Shown: positions 1-8,394, counted from the stretch's first letter. The stretch is 64,000 nt of DNA from Xylanibacter ruminicola (GCA_015060625.1 SUYC01000012.1:1-64000); one strand, 5' to 3'. Notes: a model not told the origin generated them from the sequence alone. Made by a program: numbers and translations.

Positions 1-329
1 AAATCCAATGCCACGCAATCGTCCCACCATGAAAAAGCCATCAGATGTTCGTTGGCTTCTTCACTGCACAAGCATACGGGCTGACGACTGTCCGTGACTT
101 TCCAAGGCCGTGGATTGTCGTGATAGACATAGTGCTCGCTGCCGTCGGCATCGCGTTCGACACCAAGTTTGACACACAGGTAGGGGTATCTCGTCTGTGC
201 TGCTGCAACTGCTTCTTCGAGCAGATGCCTATCCACATCATCTTTCATCTGCAGAATGATGCGCACAGTCATAGGGTACTCGTCATCGGCCCTATTCAAG
301 TAAAAACGCTCAATATATAATCTTTTCAT
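1..329 (-). CDS. Condensation/alcohol acetyltransferase-like protein, N-terminal part (runs off window)
   Basis: An open frame reads leftwards from an ATG at 329 and leaves the window without a stop, giving 109 residues. It begins MKRLYIERFYLNR and continues with VRIILQMKDDVDRHLLEEAV and a following RYPYLCVK segment. That strand-helix-strand opening resembles the N-terminus of condensation-domain or alcohol acetyltransferase-like enzymes, which transfer acyl groups from CoA or carrier proteins. The HHxxxD active site would lie outside the window, so the family is an inference. The esterase gene ends 24 bp upstream on the same strand, so the two are probably co-transcribed. Confidence 0.6.
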   Translation of the reverse strand, partial: MKRLYIERFYLNRADDEYPMTVRIILQMKDDVDRHLLEEAVAAAQTRYPYLCVKLGVERDADGSEHYVYHDNPRPWKVTDSRQPVCLCSEEANEHLMAFSWWDDCVALD

Positions 330-353
330 CTGTCGGTTTAGATTTGTCAAAGT

Positions 354-1295
354 CTATTTACTCTGTTTGAACAGCCAGTCGCGAACTGCGGCAATCTTAT
401 ATCCATAGTCGAAGGATGCCATGTGCTCCATGCCCTTGCCCGATTCGGGGAGTACGCTTCCTGCCTCCCAACGGATGAAGTTGATATTGCCGCCCTTGGC
501 TATCAGTTCCTCGGCCAATCGTTCCTGTTCTTCGCTTGGAAGCTTTGCACTCCAAGATGCAGAGTCAACCCTTGCATCATTCTCCTTCAGCACCTTTGCC
601 AGGTCTCTCATGCCGCCGGAAGCCTTTTGGTCGCCACCAGCCACGATGTAGAAGAAATGCTTCTTGCCGAAGTCCTGCATTTTCGAAGTGTCCCACTGAC
701 TGCTAACAAACAATGAGGCCGCAAAAAGATCGGGATATGTGATGTTGAAGTAGAACGACATCATGCCGCCCATCGACTGACCGGTGATATAAAGTCGGTT
801 AGTATCGACGTTGTATTCCTTGCAGACCTTTTCAAGCAGACGGATGGTCATCTCCACCTCATCGGTGGTGCTCCAGTCGTCTTGTACGGCCCAGTCGGTA
901 TATTGCGGCACCAGGACGAATGAAGGATGCTTCTGCTGGTCTCTATTTGAAGCGAACTCCAAGGCACCATACCCTTGCGTGAGCGGAGCCGTCACTTCCT
1001 TTCCTGCAGTACTGGCATCAGCCATGAAGAGCACTAAGGGGAGTTTCTGACCTGCCTCGGCACCTTCGGGAACCAGCAGATTATACTCCATTGTCTTGCC
1101 TGTCTGTTTGTCGTTGTATGTCAATTGCTTGAACTTTCCTAGTGTCTCTTGCTTCAATGCCGCGAAAACACTGTCAGAATCTTTGTTAATCACCATGTGG
1201 TCACCTTGGCGAGGACCACGTTCACCGTTCTTCTTCTGGGCGCAGGCTGTCAGGCACATCACTCCTACTGCCAGCAAAAACATTACTTTCTTCAT
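354..1295 (-). CDS. Alpha/beta-hydrolase lipoprotein (predicted peptidase/esterase family)
   Basis: A 313-aa protein with a lipoprotein signal: MKKVMFLLAVGVMCLTAC, with LTAC as lipobox and lipidation expected near Cys18. The nucleophile elbow GQSMGG is near Ser174. A later GGDQ segment and a His in GMEHMASF are candidates for the other triad members. The order fits PHB-depolymerase-like predicted peptidases or esterases that act on small esters in the periplasm or at the cell surface. An earlier in-frame ATG at 1331 exists, but the signal peptide starts at 1295, and a -7 element at 1374-1381 suits either start. The substrate is unknown. Confidence 0.8.
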   Translation of the reverse strand: MKKVMFLLAVGVMCLTACAQKKNGERGPRQGDHMVINKDSDSVFAALKQETLGKFKQLTYNDKQTGKTMEYNLLVPEGAEAGQKLPLVLFMADASTAGKEVTAPLTQGYGALEFASNRDQQKHPSFVLVPQYTDWAVQDDWSTTDEVEMTIRLLEKVCKEYNVDTNRLYITGQSMGGMMSFYFNITYPDLFAASLFVSSQWDTSKMQDFGKKHFFYIVAGGDQKASGGMRDLAKVLKENDARVDSASWSAKLPSEEQERLAEELIAKGGNINFIRWEAGSVLPESGKGMEHMASFDYGYKIAAVRDWLFKQSK

Positions 1296-1373
1296 ACTCT
1301 TAATCCCTGCATTATAGCCGTCCCTTATCAAGGGACTCTAAACTGCCAAGACCTTTTTACTTAAACAATGTTG

Positions 1374-1381
1374 CAAAATTA
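1374..1381 (-). promoter_or_regulatory. Bacteroidetes -7 element (TAATTTTG) for the esterase gene
   Basis: The minus strand reads TAATTTTG, matching TAnnTTTG, about 80 bp before the chosen start at 1295. It lies back to back with the plus-strand element at 1414-1421, so this is a divergent promoter region. Confidence 0.55.
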
Positions 1382-1413
1382 GTCATTTCTGATAAATTCT
1401 GAAGTTTTATGAG

Positions 1414-1421
1414 TAATTTTG
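1414..1421 (+). promoter_or_regulatory. Bacteroidetes -7 element (TAATTTTG) for the Y-family polymerase
   Basis: TAATTTTG matches TAnnTTTG 27 bp before the start at 1448. No LexA-like palindrome was recognised beside it. Confidence 0.55.
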
Positions 1422-1447
1422 TGGCTGTTTTTGAGAATAATTAAGGT

Positions 1448-2959
1448 ATGTCGGAGCAGCAGCGGACATATATTGCCATCGATCTGAAGTCGTTTTACGC
1501 TTCAGTGGAGTGTGTGGACAGAGGGTTTGACCCGCTGACCACCAATCTCGTGGTAGCAGATGTAAGCCGGACGGAGAAAACCATCTGCCTGGCAGTTTCT
1601 CCTTCGCTCAAAGCTTATGGCATCGGAGGACGTGCGCGACTGTTCGAGGTAGTTCAGAGAGTGCGCGAGGTGAACAACGAGCGCAAGAGATCTGCCGGGT
1701 GGAGGATGACAGGCAAATCCTACAATGACCCGGAACTGAAAGCCAATCCAAGTCTCGAACTCGACTATATCGCTGCACCGCCACGTATGGCTCACTACAT
1801 GGAGGTGAGCACCAAAGTCTATGAGACCTACTTGAAATACATTGCTCCAGAGGATATTCATGTCTATAGTATCGACGAGGTGTTTATGGATGTAACGGCC
1901 TATCTGAGAACCTATAAGTTGTCGGCGCATGAACTAGCCATGAAGATGATCCACGACGTGCTGGCCACTACCGGCATTACGGCTACGGCTGGCATCGGCA
2001 CAAACATGTATCTGGCAAAGGTGGCAATGGACATTGTAGCCAAGAAAGCACCTGCCGACAAAGACGGAGTGCGTATCGCAGAACTAGATGAAATGTCGTA
2101 TCGTCAGGAGTTGTGGGACTACCAGCCTATCACAAAGTTCTGGCGTGTAGGACGTGGAATCGCTGAGAAACTGGCAGTCTATGGTATTGACACGATGGGT
2201 AAGTTGGCCAGGATGTCTGTACAGAACGAAGGATTGCTTTACCGGCTCTTTGGCGTGAATGCCGAACTGTTGATAGACCATGCTTGGGGTTGGGAACCAT
2301 GTACGATGGAGGCAGTGAAAGCATATCGGCCTGAGACGAATAGCTTCAGCAGCGGACAGGTATTGCAGGAACCTTATACTTTCAAGAAAGCCCGTGTGGT
2401 GATACAGGAAATGGCTGAAGGAATGGCCCTCGACTTGGTATCGAAGCGGCTGCTGACTGACCAGCTGGTGCTGACTGTTGGTTATGATGCTGAGAGTCTG
2501 ACTCGTCCTGAAATCCGAGCCAAGTATCATGGAGAGATAACCGCCAACTACTACGGTAAACAAGTGCCCAAACATGCACATGGCTCCTTCAATTTCGAGA
2601 AGCCCACATCATCCTCGCGCCTTATCATGGAAGGTGCTTCAGAGCTGTTTGACTGCCATGTGAATCCAGATTTGCTGATTCGCAGACTTAACCTGACAAC
2701 GAACCATGTGGTATCAGAATCATCGGTAGCGGCACAGGCCAATGCTCCCCAGCAGCTTGATCTCTTCACGGACTACGAGGCCCAGGAGAAACAGCGGCAG
2801 GAAGAGCAAGCCAAGCTTGATAAAGAACGCCGAATGCAGGAGGCACAGTTGAAAATCAAACAGCGTTTCGGCAAGAACGCCATCCTCCGAGGCCTGAACT
2901 TCGAGGAAGGAGCGACAGCCAAGGAACGTAACGAACAGATAGGAGGACACAAGGCATGA
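1448..2959 (+). CDS. Y-family DNA polymerase (UmuC/UvrX-like)
   Basis: A 503-aa translesion polymerase. The metal ligands are visible: Asp12 in AIDLKSFYASVE, and Asp143/Glu144 in YSIDEVFMDVT. Palm, fingers and little-finger regions follow, then a charged, glutamine-rich tail (about 420-500) that may hold a clamp-binding peptide (QQLDLF near 435). It is longer than the DinB-type enzyme at 20575-21690. It resembles the UmuC/UvrX class, which is often paired with a YolD protein, and its stop overlaps such a gene here. Damage-inducible bypass synthesis is inferred from the family. Confidence 0.9.
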   Translation: MSEQQRTYIAIDLKSFYASVECVDRGFDPLTTNLVVADVSRTEKTICLAVSPSLKAYGIGGRARLFEVVQRVREVNNERKRSAGWRMTGKSYNDPELKANPSLELDYIAAPPRMAHYMEVSTKVYETYLKYIAPEDIHVYSIDEVFMDVTAYLRTYKLSAHELAMKMIHDVLATTGITATAGIGTNMYLAKVAMDIVAKKAPADKDGVRIAELDEMSYRQELWDYQPITKFWRVGRGIAEKLAVYGIDTMGKLARMSVQNEGLLYRLFGVNAELLIDHAWGWEPCTMEAVKAYRPETNSFSSGQVLQEPYTFKKARVVIQEMAEGMALDLVSKRLLTDQLVLTVGYDAESLTRPEIRAKYHGEITANYYGKQVPKHAHGSFNFEKPTSSSRLIMEGASELFDCHVNPDLLIRRLNLTTNHVVSESSVAAQANAPQQLDLFTDYEAQEKQRQEEQAKLDKERRMQEAQLKIKQRFGKNAILRGLNFEEGATAKERNEQIGGHKA

Positions 2960-3360
2960 CTCACGATTACGACGATATTATCAATCTGCCACACTACGAG
3001 CCGAAGCATCATCCAAGGATGTCTATGTGGAACCGTGCAGCCCAGTTTGCACCCTTTGCCGCATTGACAGGCTATGATGCTGCAATTCGAGAGTCAGGCC
3101 GATTGACAGATGACTGGGTAGGTTTGAGTGAATCCGGCAATGAGGAAATGAATCGAAAAATGGAATTGATTGTTTCCATATTGCCAGAGCATCCTTCTGT
3201 GACCATCGAGTATTTCGTGCCAGACAGACATAAGGCTGGAGGTTCCTATCAGTCTTATACAGGCAATGTGAAGCGCATCGATGAATATGAAAAGTACATC
3301 GAGTTTACAGACGGGAAGAAAGTCCCACTTGATGTCATAAGAGAGATAAAAATCGATTGA
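2956..3360 (+). CDS. YolD-like protein, partner of Y-family polymerase
   Basis: A 134-aa protein whose ATG overlaps the polymerase stop (ATGA), implying translational coupling. The N-terminus has the YolD-like pattern RMSMWNRAAQFAPFAALTGY. It ends with a short beta-rich segment (EYFVPDRHKAGGSYQSYTG, then a strand about a second basic patch). In Bacillus, yolD genes lie next to uvrX/yqjW polymerase genes, and a role as polymerase accessory factor has been proposed. The arrangement is the same here. The biochemical role is not established by the sequence. Confidence 0.8.
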   Translation: MTHDYDDIINLPHYEPKHHPRMSMWNRAAQFAPFAALTGYDAAIRESGRLTDDWVGLSESGNEEMNRKMELIVSILPEHPSVTIEYFVPDRHKAGGSYQSYTGNVKRIDEYEKYIEFTDGKKVPLDVIREIKID

Positions 3361-3363
3361 TCA

Positions 3364-3621
3364 TTATTCAATCACCTCAATATAGAAACTGAACGGACGG
3401 AAGCCGTCGTTGCAGCTGATCATCGCACTCATGGGATTCTTCATCCAGCCATCGTAGAAGTTCCCCTCACCTCTGGCCTACACCATAAGGGCTACCATCT
3501 GGTCGTGTAAAACTTGTTTGGCTTTACCTACCAGGGACAAGACTTCCTTGTAGTGGTTCTTGCTGGGGCAAGCGTCCCTTTGGGCCGAGCGCTCGTCTGC
3601 TATGTACTTGATGAAGCTCAT
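3364..3621 (-). pseudogene. Small ORF with in-frame stop, coupled to flavin reductase gene
   Basis: An 85-codon frame starts at an ATG overlapping the flavin reductase stop (ATGA) and is interrupted by a TAG at 3478-3480 after 47 residues. The frame then continues to 3364 with protein-like sequence (NFYDGWMKNPMSAMISCND, ending FYIEVIE). Either a 47-aa peptide is made or an 85-aa gene has taken a nonsense mutation; the second is more likely because the downstream part looks coding. I do not recognise the family. Confidence 0.5.
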
Positions 3622-4211
3622 TTCCGCTCGGCTTTGCCGCTTGGCTCGTCCAAGAACTGTTTGCCGTCAGAGAAAGCATTACCAACAGTCTTTCCCAACT
3701 GTATGTAAGTATGATGTACCGGGTCGAATGTGATAAGTTCCATTTTCTCTACATCTGGTTTTCCATCTTCTGCCAGGTACTTTTCATCACAGAGGATATT
3801 GACGATTTCTGCAACGAGATAATAGCCAGTCTCGCTTTCATCTATCTTCTGCTTAACCCGACATTCAAGCGTCATAGGGAACTCCTTGAACACAGGAGCA
3901 TTGACATTGGGAGCTTTCTCTACAGTCCAACCTGTCTTTTCTATTTTGTCTGGAGTGTTTCTACCGCTAACGATACCCACATAGTCAGAAGCTATCATGG
4001 TGTCGGCAGTAGCGAAAGTAACCGTAAATTCAGGGGTTTCAGCAAGGTTATCTGTTGTTGCATGAGAACCGAGTGAGATCATGATTTCATGCATATCCCA
4101 CTGACCACCCCAAGCAGCATTCATTGCATTGGGCTTACCGTTCTTATTATAAGTGCCGATGATCAGCACTGGTTGTGGAAGAATCCACGCTGTTGACTTA
4201 AAACTTTTCAT
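3618..4211 (-). CDS. Flavin reductase-like domain protein (flavoredoxin type)
   Basis: A 197-aa FMN-binding split-barrel protein. It has the typical start (ILPQPVLIIGTYNKNGKPN), the AAWGGQ segment, and the SGRNTPDKIEKTGW region of the flavin reductase/flavoredoxin family. Members bind FMN and transfer electrons between NAD(P)H or ferredoxin and flavin. It starts four bases inside the end of the DUF1294 gene (ATGA overlap) and its own stop overlaps the next small ORF, so it is an internal cistron of a minus-strand operon beginning near 4523. The electron partner is unknown. Confidence 0.85.
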   Translation of the reverse strand: MKSFKSTAWILPQPVLIIGTYNKNGKPNAMNAAWGGQWDMHEIMISLGSHATTDNLAETPEFTVTFATADTMIASDYVGIVSGRNTPDKIEKTGWTVEKAPNVNAPVFKEFPMTLECRVKQKIDESETGYYLVAEIVNILCDEKYLAEDGKPDVEKMELITFDPVHHTYIQLGKTVGNAFSDGKQFLDEPSGKAERK

Positions 4212-4411
4212 ATTGTTTTTGTTATTATAAAATAGACGATTAATGCGAGTTGAACAATGATAATAACTGGGACACCATACTTGAACTTCTTATGCTGAGT
4301 CTTATGATGCCAGACTTGCATTCCTAACCAAGCTCCAATACTACCACCAAGTACAGCCAAGCCTAATAATGCAGCCTCGCTTGTCGCGCATGTAGACATA
4401 GAGGTCATCAA
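4208..4411 (-). pseudogene. DUF1294 membrane protein, N-terminally truncated
   Basis: The 67 residues match only the C-terminal two thirds of a DUF1294 protein: SEAALLGLAVLGGSIGAWLG, then HHKTQHKKFKYGVP, then a hydrophobic helix ending IVYFIITKT. Full-length DUF1294 proteins have a further N-terminal transmembrane helix and a basic DKxxA stretch. Here those are replaced by MMTSMSTC, an out-of-frame reading of the ORF at 4341-4523. A deletion probably joined two genes. It could still be translated as a one- or two-helix membrane peptide. Confidence 0.6.
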
Positions 4412-4523
4412 TTTGGGATTTGTCTTCTACATCGGGACACTCCGGCAAGCGTTCATCCACCTCCTTCATTGACAGCAGGAACTGGTGCAGATCTTGGCGC
4501 AGATTATCTTCAAATTGTTCCAT
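4341..4523 (-). CDS. Short acidic ORF, probably the 5' part of a gene fused to truncated DUF1294
   Basis: A 60-aa frame begins MEQFEDNLRQDLHQF and stays protein-like up to VYMRDK. The last 12 residues are the DUF1294 coding region read in the wrong frame. A -7 element TAACTTTG lies at 4555-4562 on the same strand, so the start of a real transcription unit is preserved. I read it as the N-terminal 48 codons of an unknown gene cut by a deletion. The family is not recognised. Confidence 0.4.
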   Translation of the reverse strand: MEQFEDNLRQDLHQFLLSMKEVDERLPECPDVEDKSQIDDLYVYMRDKRGCIIRLGCTWW

Positions 4524-4554
4524 TGTTTCTCTTAAACTTTGTTGTAATTGAGGG

Positions 4555-4562
4555 CAAAGTTA
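4555..4562 (-). promoter_or_regulatory. -7 element (TAACTTTG) for the minus-strand operon at 3364-4523
   Basis: The minus strand reads TAACTTTG 31 bp before the ATG at 4523. It lies back to back with TACTTTTG at 4585-4592, making a compact divergent promoter. Confidence 0.5.
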
Positions 4563-4584
4563 CTCATTTCTGCCCGAATTTGAC

Positions 4585-4592
4585 TACTTTTG
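4585..4592 (+). promoter_or_regulatory. -7 element (TACTTTTG) for the thioesterase gene
   Basis: TACTTTTG matches TAnnTTTG 29 bp before the start at 4622. This rules out the longer in-frame reading that begins at 4469. Confidence 0.55.
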
Positions 4593-4621
4593 TGCCAACA
4601 ATTAGGATTGTTTATGAAGAT

Positions 4622-4996
4622 ATGATAGAAATTGGACTAAAACATACGAGCGAATTGACAGTTACAGACGATGTTACTGCCATAACTGTTGGCTCTGGGG
4701 ATATGCCGGTTTTGGCAACTCCTATGATGATGGCATTGATGGAAAATGCTGCTATGCTTGCCGTTGTTGACGAACTTCCTGAAGGTTGCACAACTGTTGG
4801 TGGTCATATCGAGTCTTCCCATCTGAAGCCCTCAAAAATTGGTGATGTAGTTAAGGCAGTAGCCGAAGTGACCAAGGTTGACGGAAAGAAGATTGAGTTC
4901 AAGGTGGCTGCCTACTCTGGCAATACGTTGCTTGGCGAAGGTACACACCTCAGATTCATAGTTGATCGAGAGAAATTCATGTCAAGACTTGGATAA
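4622..4996 (+). CDS. Hotdog-fold thioesterase (FlK-like)
   Basis: A 124-aa protein with the FlK-like hotdog pattern: GSGDMPVLATPMMMALMENAA (strand then the central hot-dog helix), a TTVGGHIESSHLKP segment, and terminal strands GEGTHLRFIVDREKF. Members hydrolyse small acyl-CoA thioesters. Start chosen at ATG 4622 because an upstream ATG closes after three codons and the promoter lies at 4585. The aldo/keto reductase gene follows after 2 bp, so they are co-transcribed. The substrate cannot be deduced. Confidence 0.8.
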   Translation: MIEIGLKHTSELTVTDDVTAITVGSGDMPVLATPMMMALMENAAMLAVVDELPEGCTTVGGHIESSHLKPSKIGDVVKAVAEVTKVDGKKIEFKVAAYSGNTLLGEGTHLRFIVDREKFMSRLG

Positions 4997-4998
4997 TT

Positions 4999-5700
4999 AT
5001 GGAATACAAGGTTTTGAATAATGGCCTGCGGATGCCGATGGTTGGCCTGGGTGTCTATAATATCTCAGAGAGAGAAACCCAGCGAGTAGTGGAAGATGCC
5101 ATATCGGTAGGCTATAGAAGCATTGACACGGCTGCTATGTACTACAACGAGAAAGGTGTGGGAGATGCTGTTCGGGCATGTGGCGTTCCTCGTGAAGAAC
5201 TGTTCATCACGACAAAGATATGCGATTCCTGCTATACGAAGGAGGAAACCTTGCGTACAGTTGACCACTCCATGAAGCAGTTGGGGCTTGACTATGTGGA
5301 CTTGATGCTGATTCACTGGCCTGTCGTGAACCAGTGCGAGACCCATGTTCTCTATCAGCAACGGAAGATGCTGGAATACCTGAGACCGTATAATGTAGCT
5401 CTTGAAGCCTGGAGTCCGCTAGCAGAAGGCAGGCATGGAATCTTCAAGAATCCTGTTCTTATGAGAATCGGTGAGAAATACGGTAAGACTTCCGCTCAGG
5501 TAGCCTTGAAGTTCTTGATCCAGAATGGTATTATCATCATTCCCAAGACTACCCACAAGGAAAGAATGGTTGAGAATATCAATCTCTTTGACTTCACGCT
5601 ATCAGATGACGATCTCCGTGAAATTCGCCTGCTTGATACAGGCAGGAATGTGACGGGCTGGCCGTCGGATGCACTCAAATACAATCCTGAAAGTGTATGA
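4999..5700 (+). pseudogene. Aldo/keto reductase with internal in-frame deletion
   Basis: 233 residues against about 280 for the family. The catalytic tetrad is present (Asp43, Tyr48, Lys73, His106 in LMLIHWP). Immediately after IHWP the sequence jumps to VVNQCETHVLYQQRKML, which normally follows about 45-50 residues later. The missing part carries the GVSNF segment that contacts the nicotinamide ring of NADPH, plus one barrel repeat. The frame is kept, so a protein may be made, but enzyme activity is unlikely. Confidence 0.7.
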
Positions 5701-5707
5701 TACAGAA

Positions 5708-5926
5708 TTATAAAATAGTTACCCTATGTGGTAGCACCCGTTTCAAGGAACATTTCTTGTGACTTATACTAGAAATGAACCGCTTGCGGTTCTCCTTCGT
5801 CAGGTCACTGTGGTTGTTCAGGTTCTTCTTTAAATCAGTGAACGTCCCTTCTATCTTGTTGTTCGTGTTAGTCATTCCCTCCGCTTCGGCGGACTCCGAA
5901 TAGACATCGTTGGTATAAATCAGCAT
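5708..5926 (-). pseudogene. Transposase C-terminal remnant
   Basis: The 72-residue frame contains TNDVYSESAEAEGMTNTNN followed by KIEGTFTDLKKNLNNHSDL and RKRFIS. This resembles the C-terminal end of transposases (asparagine-rich TNN segment followed by KIEG). No N-terminal catalytic region, inverted repeat or target duplication was found. The frame then degenerates. It is read as an insertion-sequence fossil between the aldo/keto reductase and nrf genes. Confidence 0.45.
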
Positions 5927-6144
5927 TCGCTATTATTTCGCGCATAGCCAAGAAAGCCTCGGAAACTTAGATTGGTATAACAAGCACCGAAATAATTGTA
6001 ACAGAGTAGCTTGTTGGGAGGGCTTCTGTGTCCCGCTTAGGATAGAGTAGTTTGACCAGGAGGACGGGCTGTTCAGATTTGAGAAGAGAATGGCGGATTA
6101 ACAATTATTATGTCCTAAAATTAGGCAGTTTGGAATATTTTCCG
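5927..6144. other. Non-coding stretch upstream of nrfH
   Basis: No convincing gene. The minus strand still shows a short protein-like stretch (EAFLAMREIIANA) near 5930-5975 that may belong to the same transposase fossil. The nrf promoter lies at the right end. Confidence 0.3.
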
Positions 6145-6152
6145 TATATTTG
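6145..6152 (+). promoter_or_regulatory. -7 element (TATATTTG) of the nrf operon
   Basis: TATATTTG matches TAnnTTTG 23 bp before the nrfH start. No NO- or nitrite-responsive operator was recognised next to it. Confidence 0.6.
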
Positions 6153-6175
6153 CAACGTAAATATACCAATAACGA

Positions 6176-6793
6176 ATGAAGCTGAAAGATTTTTTTGCTT
6201 TTAAAGACTGGCTATCGTATCGACAGAAGGTGGGTTTGCTGGTGATAGCAGGTGTCGTATGCGGCCTCGGCGGATTGTTTATGTATCTGCTGAGGGCGCA
6301 TACTTATTTTATAGGTGACAACCCGTCTGCCTGCGTCAACTGCCACATCATGACACCTTACTACGCTACGTGGAGCCACTCCTCTCACGGACGTATCGAC
6401 CATCAGTCAAACGGTGCCACTTGCAACGATTGCCATGTGCCCCATCAGAATCTCGCCGTATATTACGGTTTCAAGGCAGTCGACGGTTTAAAGCACACAG
6501 TGTATTTCGTGGGCCACATGGAGCATCAGGCCATCAAGGCCGAGAAGCTAACAGGTCAGGTAGTGATGGACAATTGTATCCGCTGCCACACACAGCTGAA
6601 CACGGAGTTTGTGAAGACAGGCCGCATGGGCTATATGCAGCAGTTGGCTACAGGCGGCAAGGTGTGCTGGGACTGTCATCGTAACGTGCCCCACGGTGGC
6701 ATGAACTCGCTGATGGCAACACCTGGAGCCGAGGGGGTGACTCCCCTACCACCATCGCCTGTGCCGGAATGGCTTCAGAACATGATGAAATGA
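6176..6793 (+). CDS. nrfH: NrfH, tetraheme membrane subunit of cytochrome c nitrite reductase
   Basis: A 205-aa NapC/NirT-family protein. One N-terminal transmembrane helix (about 19-40) is followed by four haem-binding motifs: CVNCH 53-57, CNDCH 83-87, CIRCH 134-138 and CWDCH 164-168. NrfH takes electrons from menaquinol in the inner membrane and passes them to NrfA on the periplasmic side. nrfA follows 41 bp downstream, then the cytochrome c maturation genes. Length and motif count are those of the family. Confidence 0.95.
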   Translation: MKLKDFFAFKDWLSYRQKVGLLVIAGVVCGLGGLFMYLLRAHTYFIGDNPSACVNCHIMTPYYATWSHSSHGRIDHQSNGATCNDCHVPHQNLAVYYGFKAVDGLKHTVYFVGHMEHQAIKAEKLTGQVVMDNCIRCHTQLNTEFVKTGRMGYMQQLATGGKVCWDCHRNVPHGGMNSLMATPGAEGVTPLPPSPVPEWLQNMMK

Positions 6794-6834
6794 AAAATTC
6801 AACAAACATCGCAAATAAATAAGAAAGAAATATT

Positions 6835-8394
6835 ATGGCAAAGCAATTGAAAAAATGGCAAGGTTGGATACTCTTCGGAGGATCTATGGCAGTAGTCTTT
6901 ATCCTGGGACTGCTTGTGTCGTCGCTGATGGAGCGCAGGGCCGAGGTGGCCAGTGTGTTCAACAACAAGCGTACTGTGTTTGAGGATGAAATAATCGCTC
7001 AGAACGAGAAGTTCAAGGCTGACTATCCGCGTGAGTACGAGACGTGGGCGATGACAGAGGACACCACGTTCAAATCAAAGTACAACTCGTCGCAGGAGGT
7101 AGATGTGCTCGAGCAGCGTCCTGAGATGGTGGTGCTGTGGGCTGGCTATGCCTTCTCGCGCCACTACAATACCCCTCGTGGACATAAGCACGCCCTTGAG
7201 GATATGCGCAAGATTCTGCGTACGGGTAATCCAGGAATTATGGTAAAGACTGCCGATGGAAGCGATTCTATCGCCGTAGATATGCAGCCCGCCACCTGCT
7301 GGACGTGTAAGGGACCCGATGTGCCTCGCATGATGCGCGAACTGGGTAATGGTAAGGATCAATTTGATCCTGCTAACTTCTATGCTAAGAAGTGGAGTGA
7401 GTTAGGAGCTGAAGAGGTGAATACCATCGGCTGCTCAGACTGTCACGATGCCCGCACCATGGATTTGCGCCCTGCCCGTCCTGCCCTCTACGAGGCCTTT
7501 GCCCGTCGTGGTCTGGATGTGAAGAATGCTACCCATCAGGAAATGCGTTCGCTGGTATGCGCTCAGTGCCACGTGGAGTACTACTTCATCAAACCTAACG
7601 ACGAGAAGAATCCCGGCAAGGCCAACTATCTGGTATTCCCGCACGACAAGGGATTAACCTGCGAGGCTGCCGAGGAATACTACGACGAGATTGGTTTCTA
7701 CGACTATATCCATCCGCTATCTGGCACGAAGATTCTGAAGGCTCAGCATCCGGGTTGGGAGATGTCGCAGCACGGTATCCATGCTCAGCGCGGCGTATCG
7801 TGTGCCGACTGTCACATGCCCTATAAGCAGGAAGGTGGCGTGAAGTTCTCTGACCACCAGATTCAGTCGCCGTTGGCCAAGATTGACCGCACTTGTCAGA
7901 CCTGTCACCGTCAGGATGCCGAGGTGCTGCGCCAGAATGTGTACGACCGTCAGGAGAAGTGCAACGAGGTGCGCAACCGTGCCGAGCAGGAACTGGCCCG
8001 TGCCCATTTCGAGGCTAAGTTCATCATCGACAAGGGAGCTACAGAGGCTGAGATGGCTCCTATCCAGGCTTTGTTGCGCAAGAGCCAGTGGCGTTGGGAC
8101 TATGCCATCGCCTCTCATGGTGCTACTTTCCATGCGCCTCAGGAAGTTACCCGTCTGCTCTCCCACTCTGTCGACTATGCCCAGCAGGCCCGTTTGCTCA
8201 TCGCCCGCGTAGCCGCCAAGCACGGACATACTGAAGCCATCCCTGTGCCTGATTATAGCACCAAGGCAAAGGCTCAGGCTGCCATCGGTCTCAACATGCA
8301 AAAGCTGAACGAGAACAAGCAACGCTTCCTGCAGAAAATCGAGCCCAAGTGGATTGAAGAGGCGAAAAAGAACGGAAAACTGATTGAAATCTGA
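6835..8394 (+). CDS. nrfA: NrfA, pentahaem cytochrome c nitrite reductase
   Basis: A 519-aa periplasmic enzyme that reduces nitrite to ammonium with six electrons. An N-terminal signal/anchor (about 10-30) precedes the diagnostic active-site motif CWTCK 155-159, whose lysine ligates the catalytic haem. Four CxxCH motifs follow: CSDCH 200-204, CAQCH 242-246, CADCH 323-327 and CQTCH 354-358. Its stop overlaps the ResB-like start (TGATG), so the maturation genes are translationally coupled. The role is respiratory nitrite ammonification or nitrite/NO detoxification. Confidence 0.97.
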   Translation: MAKQLKKWQGWILFGGSMAVVFILGLLVSSLMERRAEVASVFNNKRTVFEDEIIAQNEKFKADYPREYETWAMTEDTTFKSKYNSSQEVDVLEQRPEMVVLWAGYAFSRHYNTPRGHKHALEDMRKILRTGNPGIMVKTADGSDSIAVDMQPATCWTCKGPDVPRMMRELGNGKDQFDPANFYAKKWSELGAEEVNTIGCSDCHDARTMDLRPARPALYEAFARRGLDVKNATHQEMRSLVCAQCHVEYYFIKPNDEKNPGKANYLVFPHDKGLTCEAAEEYYDEIGFYDYIHPLSGTKILKAQHPGWEMSQHGIHAQRGVSCADCHMPYKQEGGVKFSDHQIQSPLAKIDRTCQTCHRQDAEVLRQNVYDRQEKCNEVRNRAEQELARAHFEAKFIIDKGATEAEMAPIQALLRKSQWRWDYAIASHGATFHAPQEVTRLLSHSVDYAQQARLLIARVAAKHGHTEAIPVPDYSTKAKAQAAIGLNMQKLNENKQRFLQKIEPKWIEEAKKNGKLIEI

